Assembly (NCBI RefSeq): GCF_003287735.1
Contig: NZ_NSCM01000002.1
Coordinates: 62,001 to 126,000 of the forward strand
Length of the DNA stretch: 64,000 bases
Direction of reading: 5' to 3'
Source: Photorhabdus bodei
GTDB taxonomy: Bacteria > Pseudomonadota > Gammaproteobacteria > Enterobacterales > Enterobacteriaceae
Of this stretch, positions 19,226 to 29,132 are shown piece by piece (the stretch's first letter is position 1; each line of letters starts with the position of its first letter). Both the position numbers and the translations under genes were made by a program. The notes beneath the pieces were generated by a model that was not told where the DNA came from, searched no databases, and worked only from the letters and a program-made list of their open reading frames with translations.

Positions 19226-21517
19226 TTAAATCTTACACGCGCCGCCTTCACAATCGGAATCAGCAGATTCCACGACTTCTTCCAGGTCATCCTGAATGTC
19301 TTCCGCGCCATCACGGGTATTGTGGTAATACAATGTTTTCACACCATATTTGTAAGCGAGCAGCAAATCTTTCAGCAGTTGATTCATCGGCACTTTTCCA
19401 CTCGGGAAATGTGTTGGATCGTAGTTGGTATTGGCAGAGATCGACTGATCGATAAATTTCTGCATGATACCAACCAACTGCAAGTAGCCATCATTGCCCG
19501 GCATTTGCCACAAGAGTTCGTAAGCGCTTTTCAGACGCTCATATTCCGGCACAACCTGGCGCAAAATGCCATCTTTTGATGCTTTGATGCTGATATAACC
19601 ACGAGGCGGTTCAATGCCGTTGGTGGCGTTAGAGATCTGGGAAGAGGTCTCTGACGGCATCAAAGAAGATAATGTGGAATTGCGCAGACCATATTGTTTG
19701 ATATCGTTGCGCAATGCTTCCCAGTCATAGTGCAGCGGTTCATTGGTCAATGTATCCAGCGCTTTTTTATAGGTATCGATAGGTAGGATACCTTTAGAAT
19801 AGGTGGTTTCTTTAAACCACGGGCAAGCGCCTTGTTCTTTCGCCAGTTCATTAGAGGCTTTCAACAGGTAATACTGGATAGCTTCAAATGTTTTGTGAGT
19901 CAGGTTGTTAGCGCTGCCATCTGAGTAACGTACACCGTGTTTCGCCAGATAGTAAGCATAGTTGATGACACCAATGCCTAATGTACGGCGACCCATTGCC
20001 CCTTGTTTGGCGGCAAGGATAGGGTAGTCCTGATAATCAAGCAGGGCATCAAGGGCACGGACCGCCAGAGTAGCCAGTTCTTCCAGCTCATCAAGATTTT
20101 CAATTACCCCCAGGTTGAATGCGGACAAGGTACACAGTGCGATTTCACCATTTTTATCATTGATATCATTCAATGGCTTGGTTGGCAGTGCAATTTCCAG
20201 ACACAGGTTTGATTGGCGCACCGGGGCGACTAAAGGATCAAATGGGCTGTGGGTGTTGCAGTGATCTACGTTCTGAATATAGATACGGCCGGTAGAAGCA
20301 CGCTCTTGCATCATCAGGGAGAAGAGATCAACCGCTTTCAGACGTTGCTGGCGGATATTGCTGTCCTGCTCATATTTGGTGTACAAGCGCTCAAATTCAT
20401 CCTGATCGGCAAAGAATGCATTATATAGCCCTGGAACATCGGATGGACTGAACAGGGTAATCTCTTCACCTTTGATCAGGCGCTCGTACATCAGTTTGTT
20501 AAGTTGTACGCCATAGTCCATGTGACGAACACGGTTTCCTTCAACGCCACGGTTGTTTTTCAGTACCAGCAGGCTTTCAACTTCCAGATGCCATAATGGA
20601 TAGAACAGTGTCGCAGCGCCGCCACGAACGCCCCCCTGAGAGCAGGATTTGACCGCGGTCTGGAAATGTTTATAAAAAGGAATACAGCCGGTATGGAAGG
20701 CTTCACCATTACGGATTGGGCTGCCCAGTGCACGAATACGGCCTGCATTGATACCAATACCAGCACGTTGAGAAACATATTTTACAATCGCGCTGGAAGT
20801 CGCATTAATGGAATCCAGGCTATCATCACATTCAATCAACACACAGGAGCTGAATTGACGCGTCGGGGTGCGTACACCTGCCATGATCGGGGTAGGCAGA
20901 GAAATCTTAAATGTGGAAGTTGCGTCGTAAAAACGGCGAATATAGTCCAGACGTGTCTCTTTCGGATAACCGGAGAACAGGCAAGCCGCGACCAGAATAT
21001 AGAGGAATTGGGCACTTTCATAAATTTCACCGGTAACGCGATTCTGAACCAGGTATTTACCTTCAAGCTGTTTGACCGCCGCGTAAGAAAAGTTCATATC
21101 ACGCCAATGGTCAATAAACTCGTTCATTTGCTCGAATTCTTCTTTCGAGTAGTCTGTAAGCAAGTGCTTGCCATATTTGCCCATTTTCACCATACGGGAT
21201 ACATGGTCATAGAGTGCGGGTGGCTCGAATTGACCGTAAGCTTTTTTACGCAGGTTGAAAATTGCCAAGCGGGCGGCCAGATACTGATAGTCAGGTGCAT
21301 CACCGGAGATAAGATCAGCGGAAGCTTTGATCATCGTCTCATGAATATCTGAGGTTTTGATGCCATCGTAAAATTGGATTTGAGAACGCAGTTCTACTTG
21401 TGATACCGAGACATTTTTCAGTCCATCGGCTGCCCAGTTAACAACCCGGTGGATTTTATCAAGGTCAATTCGTTCTTTGTGGCCATCACGCTTTGTTACT
21501 AGCAGACTATGGTTCAT
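19226..21517 (-). CDS. nrdA: class Ia ribonucleotide reductase, alpha subunit
   Basis: NrdA (763 residues) reduces ribonucleoside diphosphates to deoxy forms. It opens with the ATP-cone (KRDGHKERIDLDKIHRVV). Active-site cysteines appear in FSSCVLIECDDS, NLCLEIALP and GEIALCTLSAF. The radical-transfer tyrosines are in KTLYYHNTRDGA, and the redox-active tail ends DSDCEGGACKI. It is the first gene of the nrdAB-yfaE operon. About 370 bases of upstream sequence hold a perfect DnaA box and possible NrdR-like sites. Confidence 0.97.
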   Translation of the reverse strand: MNHSLLVTKRDGHKERIDLDKIHRVVNWAADGLKNVSVSQVELRSQIQFYDGIKTSDIHETMIKASADLISGDAPDYQYLAARLAIFNLRKKAYGQFEPPALYDHVSRMVKMGKYGKHLLTDYSKEEFEQMNEFIDHWRDMNFSYAAVKQLEGKYLVQNRVTGEIYESAQFLYILVAACLFSGYPKETRLDYIRRFYDATSTFKISLPTPIMAGVRTPTRQFSSCVLIECDDSLDSINATSSAIVKYVSQRAGIGINAGRIRALGSPIRNGEAFHTGCIPFYKHFQTAVKSCSQGGVRGGAATLFYPLWHLEVESLLVLKNNRGVEGNRVRHMDYGVQLNKLMYERLIKGEEITLFSPSDVPGLYNAFFADQDEFERLYTKYEQDSNIRQQRLKAVDLFSLMMQERASTGRIYIQNVDHCNTHSPFDPLVAPVRQSNLCLEIALPTKPLNDINDKNGEIALCTLSAFNLGVIENLDELEELATLAVRALDALLDYQDYPILAAKQGAMGRRTLGIGVINYAYYLAKHGVRYSDGSANNLTHKTFEAIQYYLLKASNELAKEQGACPWFKETTYSKGILPIDTYKKALDTLTNEPLHYDWEALRNDIKQYGLRNSTLSSLMPSETSSQISNATNGIEPPRGYISIKASKDGILRQVVPEYERLKSAYELLWQMPGNDGYLQLVGIMQKFIDQSISANTNYDPTHFPSGKVPMNQLLKDLLLAYKYGVKTLYYHNTRDGAEDIQDDLEEVVESADSDCEGGACKI

Positions 21518-21647
21518 GGACAGGCATACCTTACATTTACTTTCAGATTCGCTCCCACCTGCTTTGTGTCTTTGACTTAGACCAAAACATAACCCTCTCA
21601 GTGGCGAAGAAACCCACGAGAGAGTAGTGGTAATGGAATGTTAAGGA

Positions 21648-21681
21648 ACACAATATGTAGGGGGTACACTAAATAATGACA
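21648..21681 (-). promoter_or_regulatory. possible NrdR-like boxes upstream of nrdA
   Basis: Two 16-base sites resembling the NrdR pattern (ACAC, AT-rich centre) lie about 130 to 165 bases before nrdA: ACACAATATGTAGGGG at 21648-21663 and ACACTAAATAATGACA at 21666-21681. Their second halves fit poorly and the spacing is shorter than I expect for paired NrdR boxes, so this is tentative. Confidence 0.3.
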
Positions 21682-21733
21682 ACAAGATAATGTTAAAAGC
21701 AGCTTTTATCAAGTGCACAAAAATGCGGATTCT

Positions 21734-21742
21734 TGTGGATAA
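21734..21742 (-). promoter_or_regulatory. consensus DnaA box upstream of nrdA
   Basis: The minus strand reads TTATCCACA, a perfect DnaA box, about 220 bases before the nrdA start. DnaA is known to influence nrdAB transcription in E. coli, so the position is meaningful. A single 9-mer can occur by chance. Confidence 0.5.
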
Positions 21743-21885
21743 CTTGAGGACTAAAATTTATTAAAAAGCCGGAAGCCTGCATCATTACTAGCGGTTGCTC
21801 TGACAGAAACATCGGCAAAAATGGGTAAAAAAATTCCTGAAAATGTGATTTATTTGCCGCTTTATTAATCTGTCAGATAAACATG

Positions 21886-22608
21886 TCAGACATACTGGGT
21901 GTGTAACATATAATTGACGTCTACATTGTGACCAAGGCTAAATTTATCCGTTAGCGGGTTGTAATGCAGGCCGATAATATGCTTTTCCCGCAGGGATGTT
22001 CTGTCAATCCAGCCTATCAACTCTGATGGCCGGATAAATTTTTTCGCATCATGGGTTCCCTTCGGTACCATTTTTAGAATGTATTCCGCGCCGATTACCG
22101 CCATAAGCCAGGCTTTTTTGTTGCGGTTAATGGTAGAGAAAAAGACGTGTCCGCCGGGTTTCACTAACTGAGCACAAGCCTGAACGACCGATTGTGGATC
22201 TGGGACATGCTCCAGCATTTCCATACAGGTGACGATATCATAAGCTTGTGGATATTTTTCGGCGTGGCTTTCTACTGTTTCCTGTACATAGGTCACGGGG
22301 ATACCTGTTTCAAGGGCGTGCAGTCTGGCAACCTGAAGTGGTTCCGTACCCATATCCAGTCCGGTCACATTAGCCCCTTCACGGGCCATACTTTCTGACA
22401 AAATACCGCCACCACAGCCCACATCTAACACTTTTTTACCGAAAATGCCGCCAGAACGCTGCAAAATATAATTCAGGCGTAGTGGGTTAATCCGGTGCAG
22501 TGGCTGAAATTCACCTTCCAAATCCCACCAGCGAGAAGCAATCGCTTCAAATTTTTCTATTTCCTGTTGATCAACATTGTTTGGGGTGGAAGGGGTTTTG
22601 ATGTTCAT
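21886..22608 (-). CDS. ubiG: bifunctional ubiquinone O-methyltransferase
   Basis: UbiG catalyses both O-methylations of ubiquinone synthesis, using S-adenosylmethionine. The 240-residue protein carries the SAM-binding motif [16 protein letters not shown], a second acidic motif (GLDMG) and a motif around [34 protein letters not shown] near the end matches the enterobacterial protein. It is divergent from gyrA, with about 170 bases between, the same arrangement as in E. coli. Confidence 0.96.
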   Translation of the reverse strand: MNIKTPSTPNNVDQQEIEKFEAIASRWWDLEGEFQPLHRINPLRLNYILQRSGGIFGKKVLDVGCGGGILSESMAREGANVTGLDMGTEPLQVARLHALETGIPVTYVQETVESHAEKYPQAYDIVTCMEMLEHVPDPQSVVQACAQLVKPGGHVFFSTINRNKKAWLMAVIGAEYILKMVPKGTHDAKKFIRPSELIGWIDRTSLREKHIIGLHYNPLTDKFSLGHNVDVNYMLHTQYV

Positions 22609-22777
22609 CAGCGGTTGTTGCTCCTTAAACTTTCTTTAAACAGGCGGATTCACTCAGTTCTGAGATAGTATACACGGCTTAATTTTTAAATACCCGTATC
22701 TGATTTTTATAAAACTGTTGGGGTGTGGTATAGTTCTAAACCTTTGAATTCGGAATGTATGAGGGATAGTGGGCTCC

Positions 22778-25414
22778 ATGAGCGACATTGCCAGAGAAAT
22801 CACCCCGGTCAATATCGAAGAAGAGCTGAAAAGCTCGTATTTGGATTATGCGATGTCTGTTATTGTTGGGCGCGCACTACCAGATGTTCGAGACGGACTA
22901 AAGCCGGTACACCGTCGCGTACTTTATGCCATGAGTGTACTGGGAAATGATTGGAATAAACCCTACAAAAAGTCTGCCCGTGTTGTCGGGGACGTCATCG
23001 GTAAGTACCACCCACATGGGGATAGTGCAGTCTACGACACGATTGTTCGTATGGCTCAGCCATTTTCCTTGCGCTATATGTTGGTTGATGGTCAGGGTAA
23101 CTTTGGGTCAGTTGATGGTGACTCAGCCGCCGCTATGCGTTACACCGAAGTGCGTATGGCGAAAGTTGCCCATGAACTGCTAGCGGATCTGGAAAAAGAG
23201 ACCGTCGATTTTGTGCCAAACTATGATGGTACAGAACAGATCCCGGAAGTGATGCCAACGAAAGTACCAAACCTGCTGATCAACGGTTCTTCCGGTATCG
23301 CAGTGGGTATGGCGACTAACATTCCTCCTCATAACTTGTCCGAAGTTATTGATGGTTGTCTGGCTTATATAGAAGATGAAAATATCAGCATTGAAGGGCT
23401 GATGCAGTATATTCCTGGCCCAGATTTCCCTACTGCTGCGATTATTAATGGTCGTCGCGGTATTCAGGAGGCTTATCGTACTGGTCGCGGTAAAATTTAT
23501 ATCCGTGCTCGTGCGGAAATTGAAGTGGATGAGAAGAATGGTCGTGAAACTATTTTAGTGCACGAGATTCCTTATCAGGTCAATAAAGCCCGTCTGATTG
23601 AAAAAATTGCCGAATTGGTGAAAGAAAAACGCATCGAAGGGGTTAGTGCACTTCGTGACGAATCCGATAAAGACGGCATGCGGATTGTGATTGAAGTGAA
23701 ACGGGATGCGGTGGGGGAAGTGGTTCTGAATAATCTCTACTCCCTGACTCAGCTTCAAGTCTCTTTTGGTATAAACATGGTGGCCCTGCATCAAGGGCAG
23801 CCGAAGTTGCTGAATCTAAAAGATATTATTTCGGCCTTCGTATGCCACCGCCGTGAAGTGGTCACTCGTCGTACCATCTTTGAATTACGTAAAGCCCGTG
23901 AACGTGCCCATATTCTTGAGGCATTGGCCGTGGCACTGGCGAATATCGATCCTATCATCGAACTTATCCGTCTTGCTCCGACACCAGCCGAGGCAAAAGC
24001 TGCATTGGTTGCTAAGCCGTGGGAATTAGGTAGTGTTGCTGCCATGTTGGAACGTGCCGGTGATGATGCCGCCCGCCCTGAATGGCTGGAACCACAATAT
24101 GGTGTGCATGACGGTAAATATTATCTGACCGAACAACAGGCTCAAGCCATTCTGGATCTGCGTTTGCAGAAACTGACCGGCTTGGAGCATGAAAAACTGC
24201 TGGATGAATATCGTGAATTGCTGACATTAATCGGCGAGTTGCTATTCATTCTAGAAAATCCTGAGCGTTTGATGGAAGTGATCCGTGAAGAGTTGTTGGC
24301 AATTAAGGCGCAATACAGTGATGCCCGCCGTACTGAAATCACGGAAAATACGGCTGATATCAATATTGAAGATTTGATTAATCAGGAAGATGTTGTTGTC
24401 ACCTTGTCACATCAAGGGTATGTCAAATATCAGCCATTGTCTGACTATGAAGCGCAGCGCCGTGGTGGTAAAGGTAAATCCGCGGCGCGTATTAAAGAAG
24501 AAGATTTTATTGACAAGTTGTTGGTTGCCAATACTCACGATACGATCCTCTGCTTCTCCAGCCGTGGCCGCCTGTACTGGATGAAGGTTTATCAATTACC
24601 GGAGGCTAGCCGTGGCGCGCGCGGTCGTCCGATTGTTAACCTGTTGCCGTTAGAGCAAAATGAGAGAATTACGGCGATTCTGCCGGTGCGTGAATATGAA
24701 GAAGGGCTGTATGTCTTCATGGCTACCGCCAGTGGGACCGTGAAGAAAACCGCGTTGCAAGATTTCAGCCGTCCGCGCAGTGCGGGTATTCTCGCCGTTA
24801 ATCTCAATGAAGGTGATGAGCTGATCGGCGTTGACCTGACTGACGGTAGTAACGAAGTTATGTTGTTCTCCGCGGAAGGGAAGGTTGTTCGTTTTGAAGA
24901 GGAAGCGGTTCGTTCAATGGGGCGTACAGCTACCGGTGTACGTGGTATTAAACTAAATGGTAAAGATAAAGTTGTTTCTCTGATTATCCCGCGTGGAGAA
25001 GGAGAAATTCTAACGGTCACTGAAAACGGTTATGGTAAACGTACCGCTGAAAACGAGTATCCAATTAAATCCCGTGCAACACAGGGGGTTATCTCGATTA
25101 AAGTCAGCGAACGTAATGGTAATGTGATCGGGGCAATTCAGGTTGAACCAACCGATCAAATAATGATGATTACTGATGCTGGCACATTAGTACGAACAAG
25201 GGTGTCGGAAGTCAGCGTTGTTGGCCGGAATACTCAAGGCGTAACACTTATTCGTACCGCTGAAGATGAGAAAGTTGTTGGCTTACAGCGGGTTGCTGAG
25301 CCCGAAGATGATGAAGATGATGAAGATGGGTTGGCAGCAGAAGGGGAAGAAGTGAAAAGTGATAGCACCGATTTACCTGATGCTAACAGCAGCGAGTCAG
25401 TTGATCCGGTTTAA
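22778..25414 (+). CDS. gyrA: DNA gyrase subunit A
   Basis: GyrA (878 residues from this start) cleaves and rejoins DNA as part of the A2B2 gyrase that introduces negative supercoils. The catalytic Tyr is in [12 protein letters not shown] (Y122). The quinolone-resistance region reads [15 protein letters not shown] with S83 and D87 as in susceptible E. coli. The C-terminal pinwheel domain carries the GyrA box (QRRGGKG), and the tail is acidic ([11 protein letters not shown]). I chose the ATG at 22778 ([12 protein letters not shown]) over an in-frame GTG nine bases upstream because E. coli GyrA starts at the same residue. Confidence 0.97.
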   Translation: MSDIAREITPVNIEEELKSSYLDYAMSVIVGRALPDVRDGLKPVHRRVLYAMSVLGNDWNKPYKKSARVVGDVIGKYHPHGDSAVYDTIVRMAQPFSLRYMLVDGQGNFGSVDGDSAAAMRYTEVRMAKVAHELLADLEKETVDFVPNYDGTEQIPEVMPTKVPNLLINGSSGIAVGMATNIPPHNLSEVIDGCLAYIEDENISIEGLMQYIPGPDFPTAAIINGRRGIQEAYRTGRGKIYIRARAEIEVDEKNGRETILVHEIPYQVNKARLIEKIAELVKEKRIEGVSALRDESDKDGMRIVIEVKRDAVGEVVLNNLYSLTQLQVSFGINMVALHQGQPKLLNLKDIISAFVCHRREVVTRRTIFELRKARERAHILEALAVALANIDPIIELIRLAPTPAEAKAALVAKPWELGSVAAMLERAGDDAARPEWLEPQYGVHDGKYYLTEQQAQAILDLRLQKLTGLEHEKLLDEYRELLTLIGELLFILENPERLMEVIREELLAIKAQYSDARRTEITENTADINIEDLINQEDVVVTLSHQGYVKYQPLSDYEAQRRGGKGKSAARIKEEDFIDKLLVANTHDTILCFSSRGRLYWMKVYQLPEASRGARGRPIVNLLPLEQNERITAILPVREYEEGLYVFMATASGTVKKTALQDFSRPRSAGILAVNLNEGDELIGVDLTDGSNEVMLFSAEGKVVRFEEEAVRSMGRTATGVRGIKLNGKDKVVSLIIPRGEGEILTVTENGYGKRTAENEYPIKSRATQGVISIKVSERNGNVIGAIQVEPTDQIMMITDAGTLVRTRVSEVSVVGRNTQGVTLIRTAEDEKVVGLQRVAEPEDDEDDEDGLAAEGEEVKSDSTDLPDANSSESVDPV

Positions 25415-25442
25415 GTGAGGATAGTTTTTCACTTAATTTAAG

Positions 25443-25471
25443 AAACAGGTACTTCGGTGCCTGTTTTTTTA
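25443..25471 (+). terminator. rho-independent terminator of gyrA
   Basis: A ten-pair stem (AAACAGGTAC / GTGCCTGTTT, one G-T pair) capped by the stable TTCG tetraloop runs into a row of seven or more T residues, 28 bases after the gyrA stop. Confidence 0.92.
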
Positions 25472-25571
25472 ATATCGAAATATGCAACAGATGGGCCTTT
25501 TTAATCTTTAAGTTCTGGTATATCTTGTCATTAATGACGTTGAATGATGCTGGTTTTTATCAGGTAACCTT

Positions 25572-28388
25572 TTGAGATATCTTTCTTCTTTTCGTACATC
25601 GCTGAAAATATCCCGTTATCTTTTCCGGGTGCTTGGCTTAATGTTGTGGGCGTTAGGCGCTTTATTAACAGCTTTTTACCTGGTTAATATCTTTAATGAA
25701 GTCAAGTCGGATATTCGGCAAGAATACAATGCTAATTATGATTCCGCACTCTCTTATGTGCGTCATACAGCAAGTGTTCTGCGGGATATCCAATATATGA
25801 CAGAGAAGCATTTACTGAATTCTAATGGAAAAAATGCTATTTTTGATTTTCCACATAATAGCCCGGCGTTTTCTTACCATCCTTTGAACCAAAGCGCTGA
25901 CTGTCGTACTTTTCGCAACAATACTCATAGTTATTTAAATTCGTTGAATAACCTTATCTTCTATTGGAAAGATAATCTTGCTGCGCCTCAGGGGTTGAAT
26001 CAGGTTTTTCTGGTGGGGACACAAAGTATGTGTATGGTGAATTTTTCCATCCGTAATACCACGACTGAACCCGATACGTTGAAAAAAATAGTTTATGAAA
26101 ATTCACGTAGGCTTATCAGCCTGAAAGAACAAGGTAAAGAACGAAATGTTTATTGGGTTATACCGGGCGCAAGATCTGATAGCGGCCATCTCTACGTGTT
26201 GGCTCCGGTATATGTCAATGGTGAGATGGTTGCCATGATAGGCATTGAACAATTCATCAGATTGGACTCTTTTATTCAGAGACAAGACCGCCCAATTTCA
26301 ATAACGTTGTTGAATCGCAGTAATCAACCGGTGTTGCATTATCCAGTAAATGATGACTATAAACTTCATTATGCTGATTATCAGTTGGAAGCGCCTTATT
26401 TTGGCTATGATGATAATTTTACTGATTTACTGTTAAAACGTCGGTTAATGCCATCTTCATTCAGTATCATTTATGCACTGCCACTGAAAACTATTTTTGA
26501 AGGTTTTAAGCTACAGATTATTAGCAGTTTTGTGCTTAATGTATTATCTGCCTTTGTCATCATTATCTTGGTGTATCTGTTTGAACGGAAAATGTTTGTT
26601 CCGGCTGAAGAGAATGCCATTCGCCTGGAAGAACATGAGCAATTTAATCATAAAATTGTGGCTTCAGCGCCGGTTGGGATCAGTATATTGCGGGTCAGTG
26701 ATGGCAGTAGTATTCTGAGTAATGAGTTGGCACATAATTATTTGAGAATGCTAACGCACGAAGATCGGGAACGGATTATTCATATTATTTGTGACAGAAC
26801 CAGCAGTTATGTTGATGTTGTAACCAGTAATAATCATCATTTGCAAATCAGTTTTGTTCATTCCCGCTACAGGAATGAAGAGGTGGCAATTTGTGTCTTG
26901 GTTGATATTAGTGTCCGTGTGCGGATGGAAAAATCATTACAGGAAATGGCGTTGGCATCAGAACAGGCTAACTATTCTAAATCTATGTTTTTGGCTACCG
27001 TCAGTCACGAGTTGAGAACGCCGCTTTACGGTATTATTGGCAACCTGGAGTTATTACAAGCACATTCATTGCCTGCTGAATCTGTCCGTTTGTTATCAAC
27101 GATGAATAACTCCTCAGCGCTGTTGCTAAAAATCATCAGTGATATTCTCGACTTTTCAAAGATTGAATCTAAACAGCTTAAAATTGAGTCTAGAGAATTT
27201 TCCTGTCAGGAAGTTATCTCTCATGTTATTTCTAACTATCTACCGTTAGTAGTGAAAAAGCCGTTGACCTTGTATTGCTATATTGAACCGGATGTTCCAG
27301 ATTATATCTGCAATGATCCGGTTCGATTACAACAAGTTATATCTAATCTATTAAATAATGCGATTAAATTCACTGATACCGGATGTGTGATTATCCATGT
27401 GACAGTTGATAGAGATTACTTATACGTCAGAATAAAGGACACTGGCGTCGGTATCTCTGATAAAGCGCTTATTCAGTTGTTTGATCCATTTTTTCAGATT
27501 ATGCCAAATACGGAAAGTTCATCTCAGGGAACAGGGCTTGGTTTGGCGATTTGTGAAAAACTGATCAATCTGATGGATGGTGATATTGAAGTCATTTCAC
27601 AACCACAGATAGGGAGTATGTTTTCTATTCGTTTACCTTTATATGGTGCGAAATATAGGCCAAAAACTCAGTTAATAAATGAGTATCAGCGAAAAATCAT
27701 CTTGGCTATACGTAATCTTTATCTGGAGGAGTTTTTACAGCGTTTTCTGGTTCATCATGGTTTACACACTGTTTTATACAGTGAGCAAAACACAGAGGGT
27801 AGTGAAATTATTATCAGCGATTTTCCTGATGCGGTTATTTCCCCTGTATACGCTTATATTGAATTATCGACGGACTATATTGGCTCACCGGAACAAATCA
27901 GAGAAAACTATTGGTTACATAACACTTACCATTTACATGATTTGTCGGTAATGATTGAGCGGCTGATTTCATCGAATCATAATGTGGTATTGAATACCGC
28001 CGCACCTGTTTTTCAGGCAAACACCCGGTTTAATACTATTGTGGTTCTGGTGGTGGATGATCATCCTATCAACCGCCGTTTATTGGCCGATCAGTTGAAA
28101 TCCATTGGTTTTCAAACAGCGGTGGCAAATGATGGATTAGATGCGTTGGAATATTTGAAGAACGGGGGGATTGATATTATTCTGACGGATGTCAATATGC
28201 CCAATATGGATGGTTATGCGTTAACAATGTATTTACGGAATGATGGGTGTAAGCTGCCGATTATTGGTATTACGGCAAATGCACTGGCGGAAGAAAAACA
28301 ACGCTGTATTGATGCAGGAATGGATGATTGTTTGTCTAAACCGGTTTCTCTGGTGACTCTCAGACAGACACTGACGAAAATGATTTGA
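25572..28388 (+). CDS. rcsC: hybrid sensor histidine kinase of the Rcs envelope-stress phosphorelay
   Basis: RcsC senses envelope damage relayed through RcsF and IgaA and passes phosphate via RcsD to RcsB. The 938-residue protein has an N-terminal membrane span (about residues 20-45), a periplasmic domain to about 310, a second span (ILVYLFERKM), then PAS-like, HisKA (H479 in VSHELRTPLYG), ATPase (NLLNNAIKF, GTGLGLAICEKL) and C-terminal receiver (D873 in LTDVNMPNMDG) domains. It starts with TTG in a context (MRYLSSFRTSLKISRYLFR) that aligns with the E. coli N-terminus as I recall it. It is convergent with rcsB, as in E. coli. Confidence 0.94.
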   Translation: MRYLSSFRTSLKISRYLFRVLGLMLWALGALLTAFYLVNIFNEVKSDIRQEYNANYDSALSYVRHTASVLRDIQYMTEKHLLNSNGKNAIFDFPHNSPAFSYHPLNQSADCRTFRNNTHSYLNSLNNLIFYWKDNLAAPQGLNQVFLVGTQSMCMVNFSIRNTTTEPDTLKKIVYENSRRLISLKEQGKERNVYWVIPGARSDSGHLYVLAPVYVNGEMVAMIGIEQFIRLDSFIQRQDRPISITLLNRSNQPVLHYPVNDDYKLHYADYQLEAPYFGYDDNFTDLLLKRRLMPSSFSIIYALPLKTIFEGFKLQIISSFVLNVLSAFVIIILVYLFERKMFVPAEENAIRLEEHEQFNHKIVASAPVGISILRVSDGSSILSNELAHNYLRMLTHEDRERIIHIICDRTSSYVDVVTSNNHHLQISFVHSRYRNEEVAICVLVDISVRVRMEKSLQEMALASEQANYSKSMFLATVSHELRTPLYGIIGNLELLQAHSLPAESVRLLSTMNNSSALLLKIISDILDFSKIESKQLKIESREFSCQEVISHVISNYLPLVVKKPLTLYCYIEPDVPDYICNDPVRLQQVISNLLNNAIKFTDTGCVIIHVTVDRDYLYVRIKDTGVGISDKALIQLFDPFFQIMPNTESSSQGTGLGLAICEKLINLMDGDIEVISQPQIGSMFSIRLPLYGAKYRPKTQLINEYQRKIILAIRNLYLEEFLQRFLVHHGLHTVLYSEQNTEGSEIIISDFPDAVISPVYAYIELSTDYIGSPEQIRENYWLHNTYHLHDLSVMIERLISSNHNVVLNTAAPVFQANTRFNTIVVLVVDDHPINRRLLADQLKSIGFQTAVANDGLDALEYLKNGGIDIILTDVNMPNMDGYALTMYLRNDGCKLPIIGITANALAEEKQRCIDAGMDDCLSKPVSLVTLRQTLTKMI

Positions 28389-28407
28389 AACGATGATTTA
28401 TAAAATA

Positions 28408-28439
28408 ATGCCCGGTACAAACAAATAGTTACCGGGCAT
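28408..28439. terminator. bidirectional hairpin between rcsC and rcsB
   Basis: A perfect ten-pair stem (ATGCCCGGTA / TACCGGGCAT) with a 12-base loop lies between the convergent stops of rcsC and rcsB, 20 bases after rcsC. It may act for both genes. Confidence 0.7.
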
Positions 28440-28474
28440 CAGGACGACTTTCAGGTTAAAATAACGAACGATAT

Positions 28475-29128
28475 TTACTGAACGTGATTGTTCGTACCGA
28501 TAGTGACAGAAGCAAGATAATTGAGTAATGCAATATCGTTATTTACCCCCAGTTTTACCATGGCCGATTTTTTCTGACTGCTGATAGTCTTGACACTGCG
28601 TTTAAGTTTTTTGGCAATGTCTGTTACCAAAAAGCCTTGGGCAAATAGACGTATAACTTCACTCTCTTTTTGTGATAACGGTTTATCGCCATAGGGGGTT
28701 TTCGTCACTTTTTTCAACAGTTCAGAAACGCTTTCTGGCATAAATTTTTCCCCTTGTTTCAGGGCCGTTAATACATCAGGTAAATCTGTTGGTGCTCCTT
28801 GTTTTAAGACAATGCCTTCAATATCAAGTTCGAGTACAGCACTTAAAATTGCTGGATTATTGTTCATGGTTAGAACAATGATGGATAGCCTGGGATAATG
28901 GCGTTTGATGTATTTAATCAAATTGATCCCATCGCCGTATATGTCCCCAGGCATGGACAGATCCGTGATCAGTACGTTTGCTTTAATACAGGACAGATTG
29001 TTGATCAATGTGGTCGAGTCTTCAGACTCAGCGACGACGTTGATCCATTCAAGCCGCTCAAGTGATTTGCGGATGCCAAACAGGACAATCGGATGGTCAT
29101 CAGCAATAATGACGTTAAGGTTATTCAT
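28475..29128 (-). CDS. rcsB: response regulator of the Rcs phosphorelay
   Basis: RcsB (217 residues) is the DNA-binding output of the Rcs system, controlling capsule, motility and envelope genes. The receiver domain begins MNNLNVIIADDHPIVLFG, with D56 in LITDLSMPGD. The LuxR-type helix-turn-helix is at the C-terminus (LSQKESEVIRLFAQGF, KTISSQKKSAM). The start at 29128 gives the E. coli-like N-terminus; an upstream in-frame start at 29182 would lie inside rcsD. It follows rcsD by four bases, so the two are likely cotranscribed. Confidence 0.96.
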   Translation of the reverse strand: MNNLNVIIADDHPIVLFGIRKSLERLEWINVVAESEDSTTLINNLSCIKANVLITDLSMPGDIYGDGINLIKYIKRHYPRLSIIVLTMNNNPAILSAVLELDIEGIVLKQGAPTDLPDVLTALKQGEKFMPESVSELLKKVTKTPYGDKPLSQKESEVIRLFAQGFLVTDIAKKLKRSVKTISSQKKSAMVKLGVNNDIALLNYLASVTIGTNNHVQ

Positions 29129-29132
29129 CTTA

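Noticed and set aside
20666..21352. A 228-codon plus-strand frame opposite nrdA
   Set aside because: It is antisense to a highly conserved gene and without its own start signal or motifs.
24592..25020. A 142-codon minus-strand frame opposite gyrA
   Set aside because: It is an antisense shadow of the gyrA C-terminal domain with Ser/Arg-rich composition typical of such shadows.
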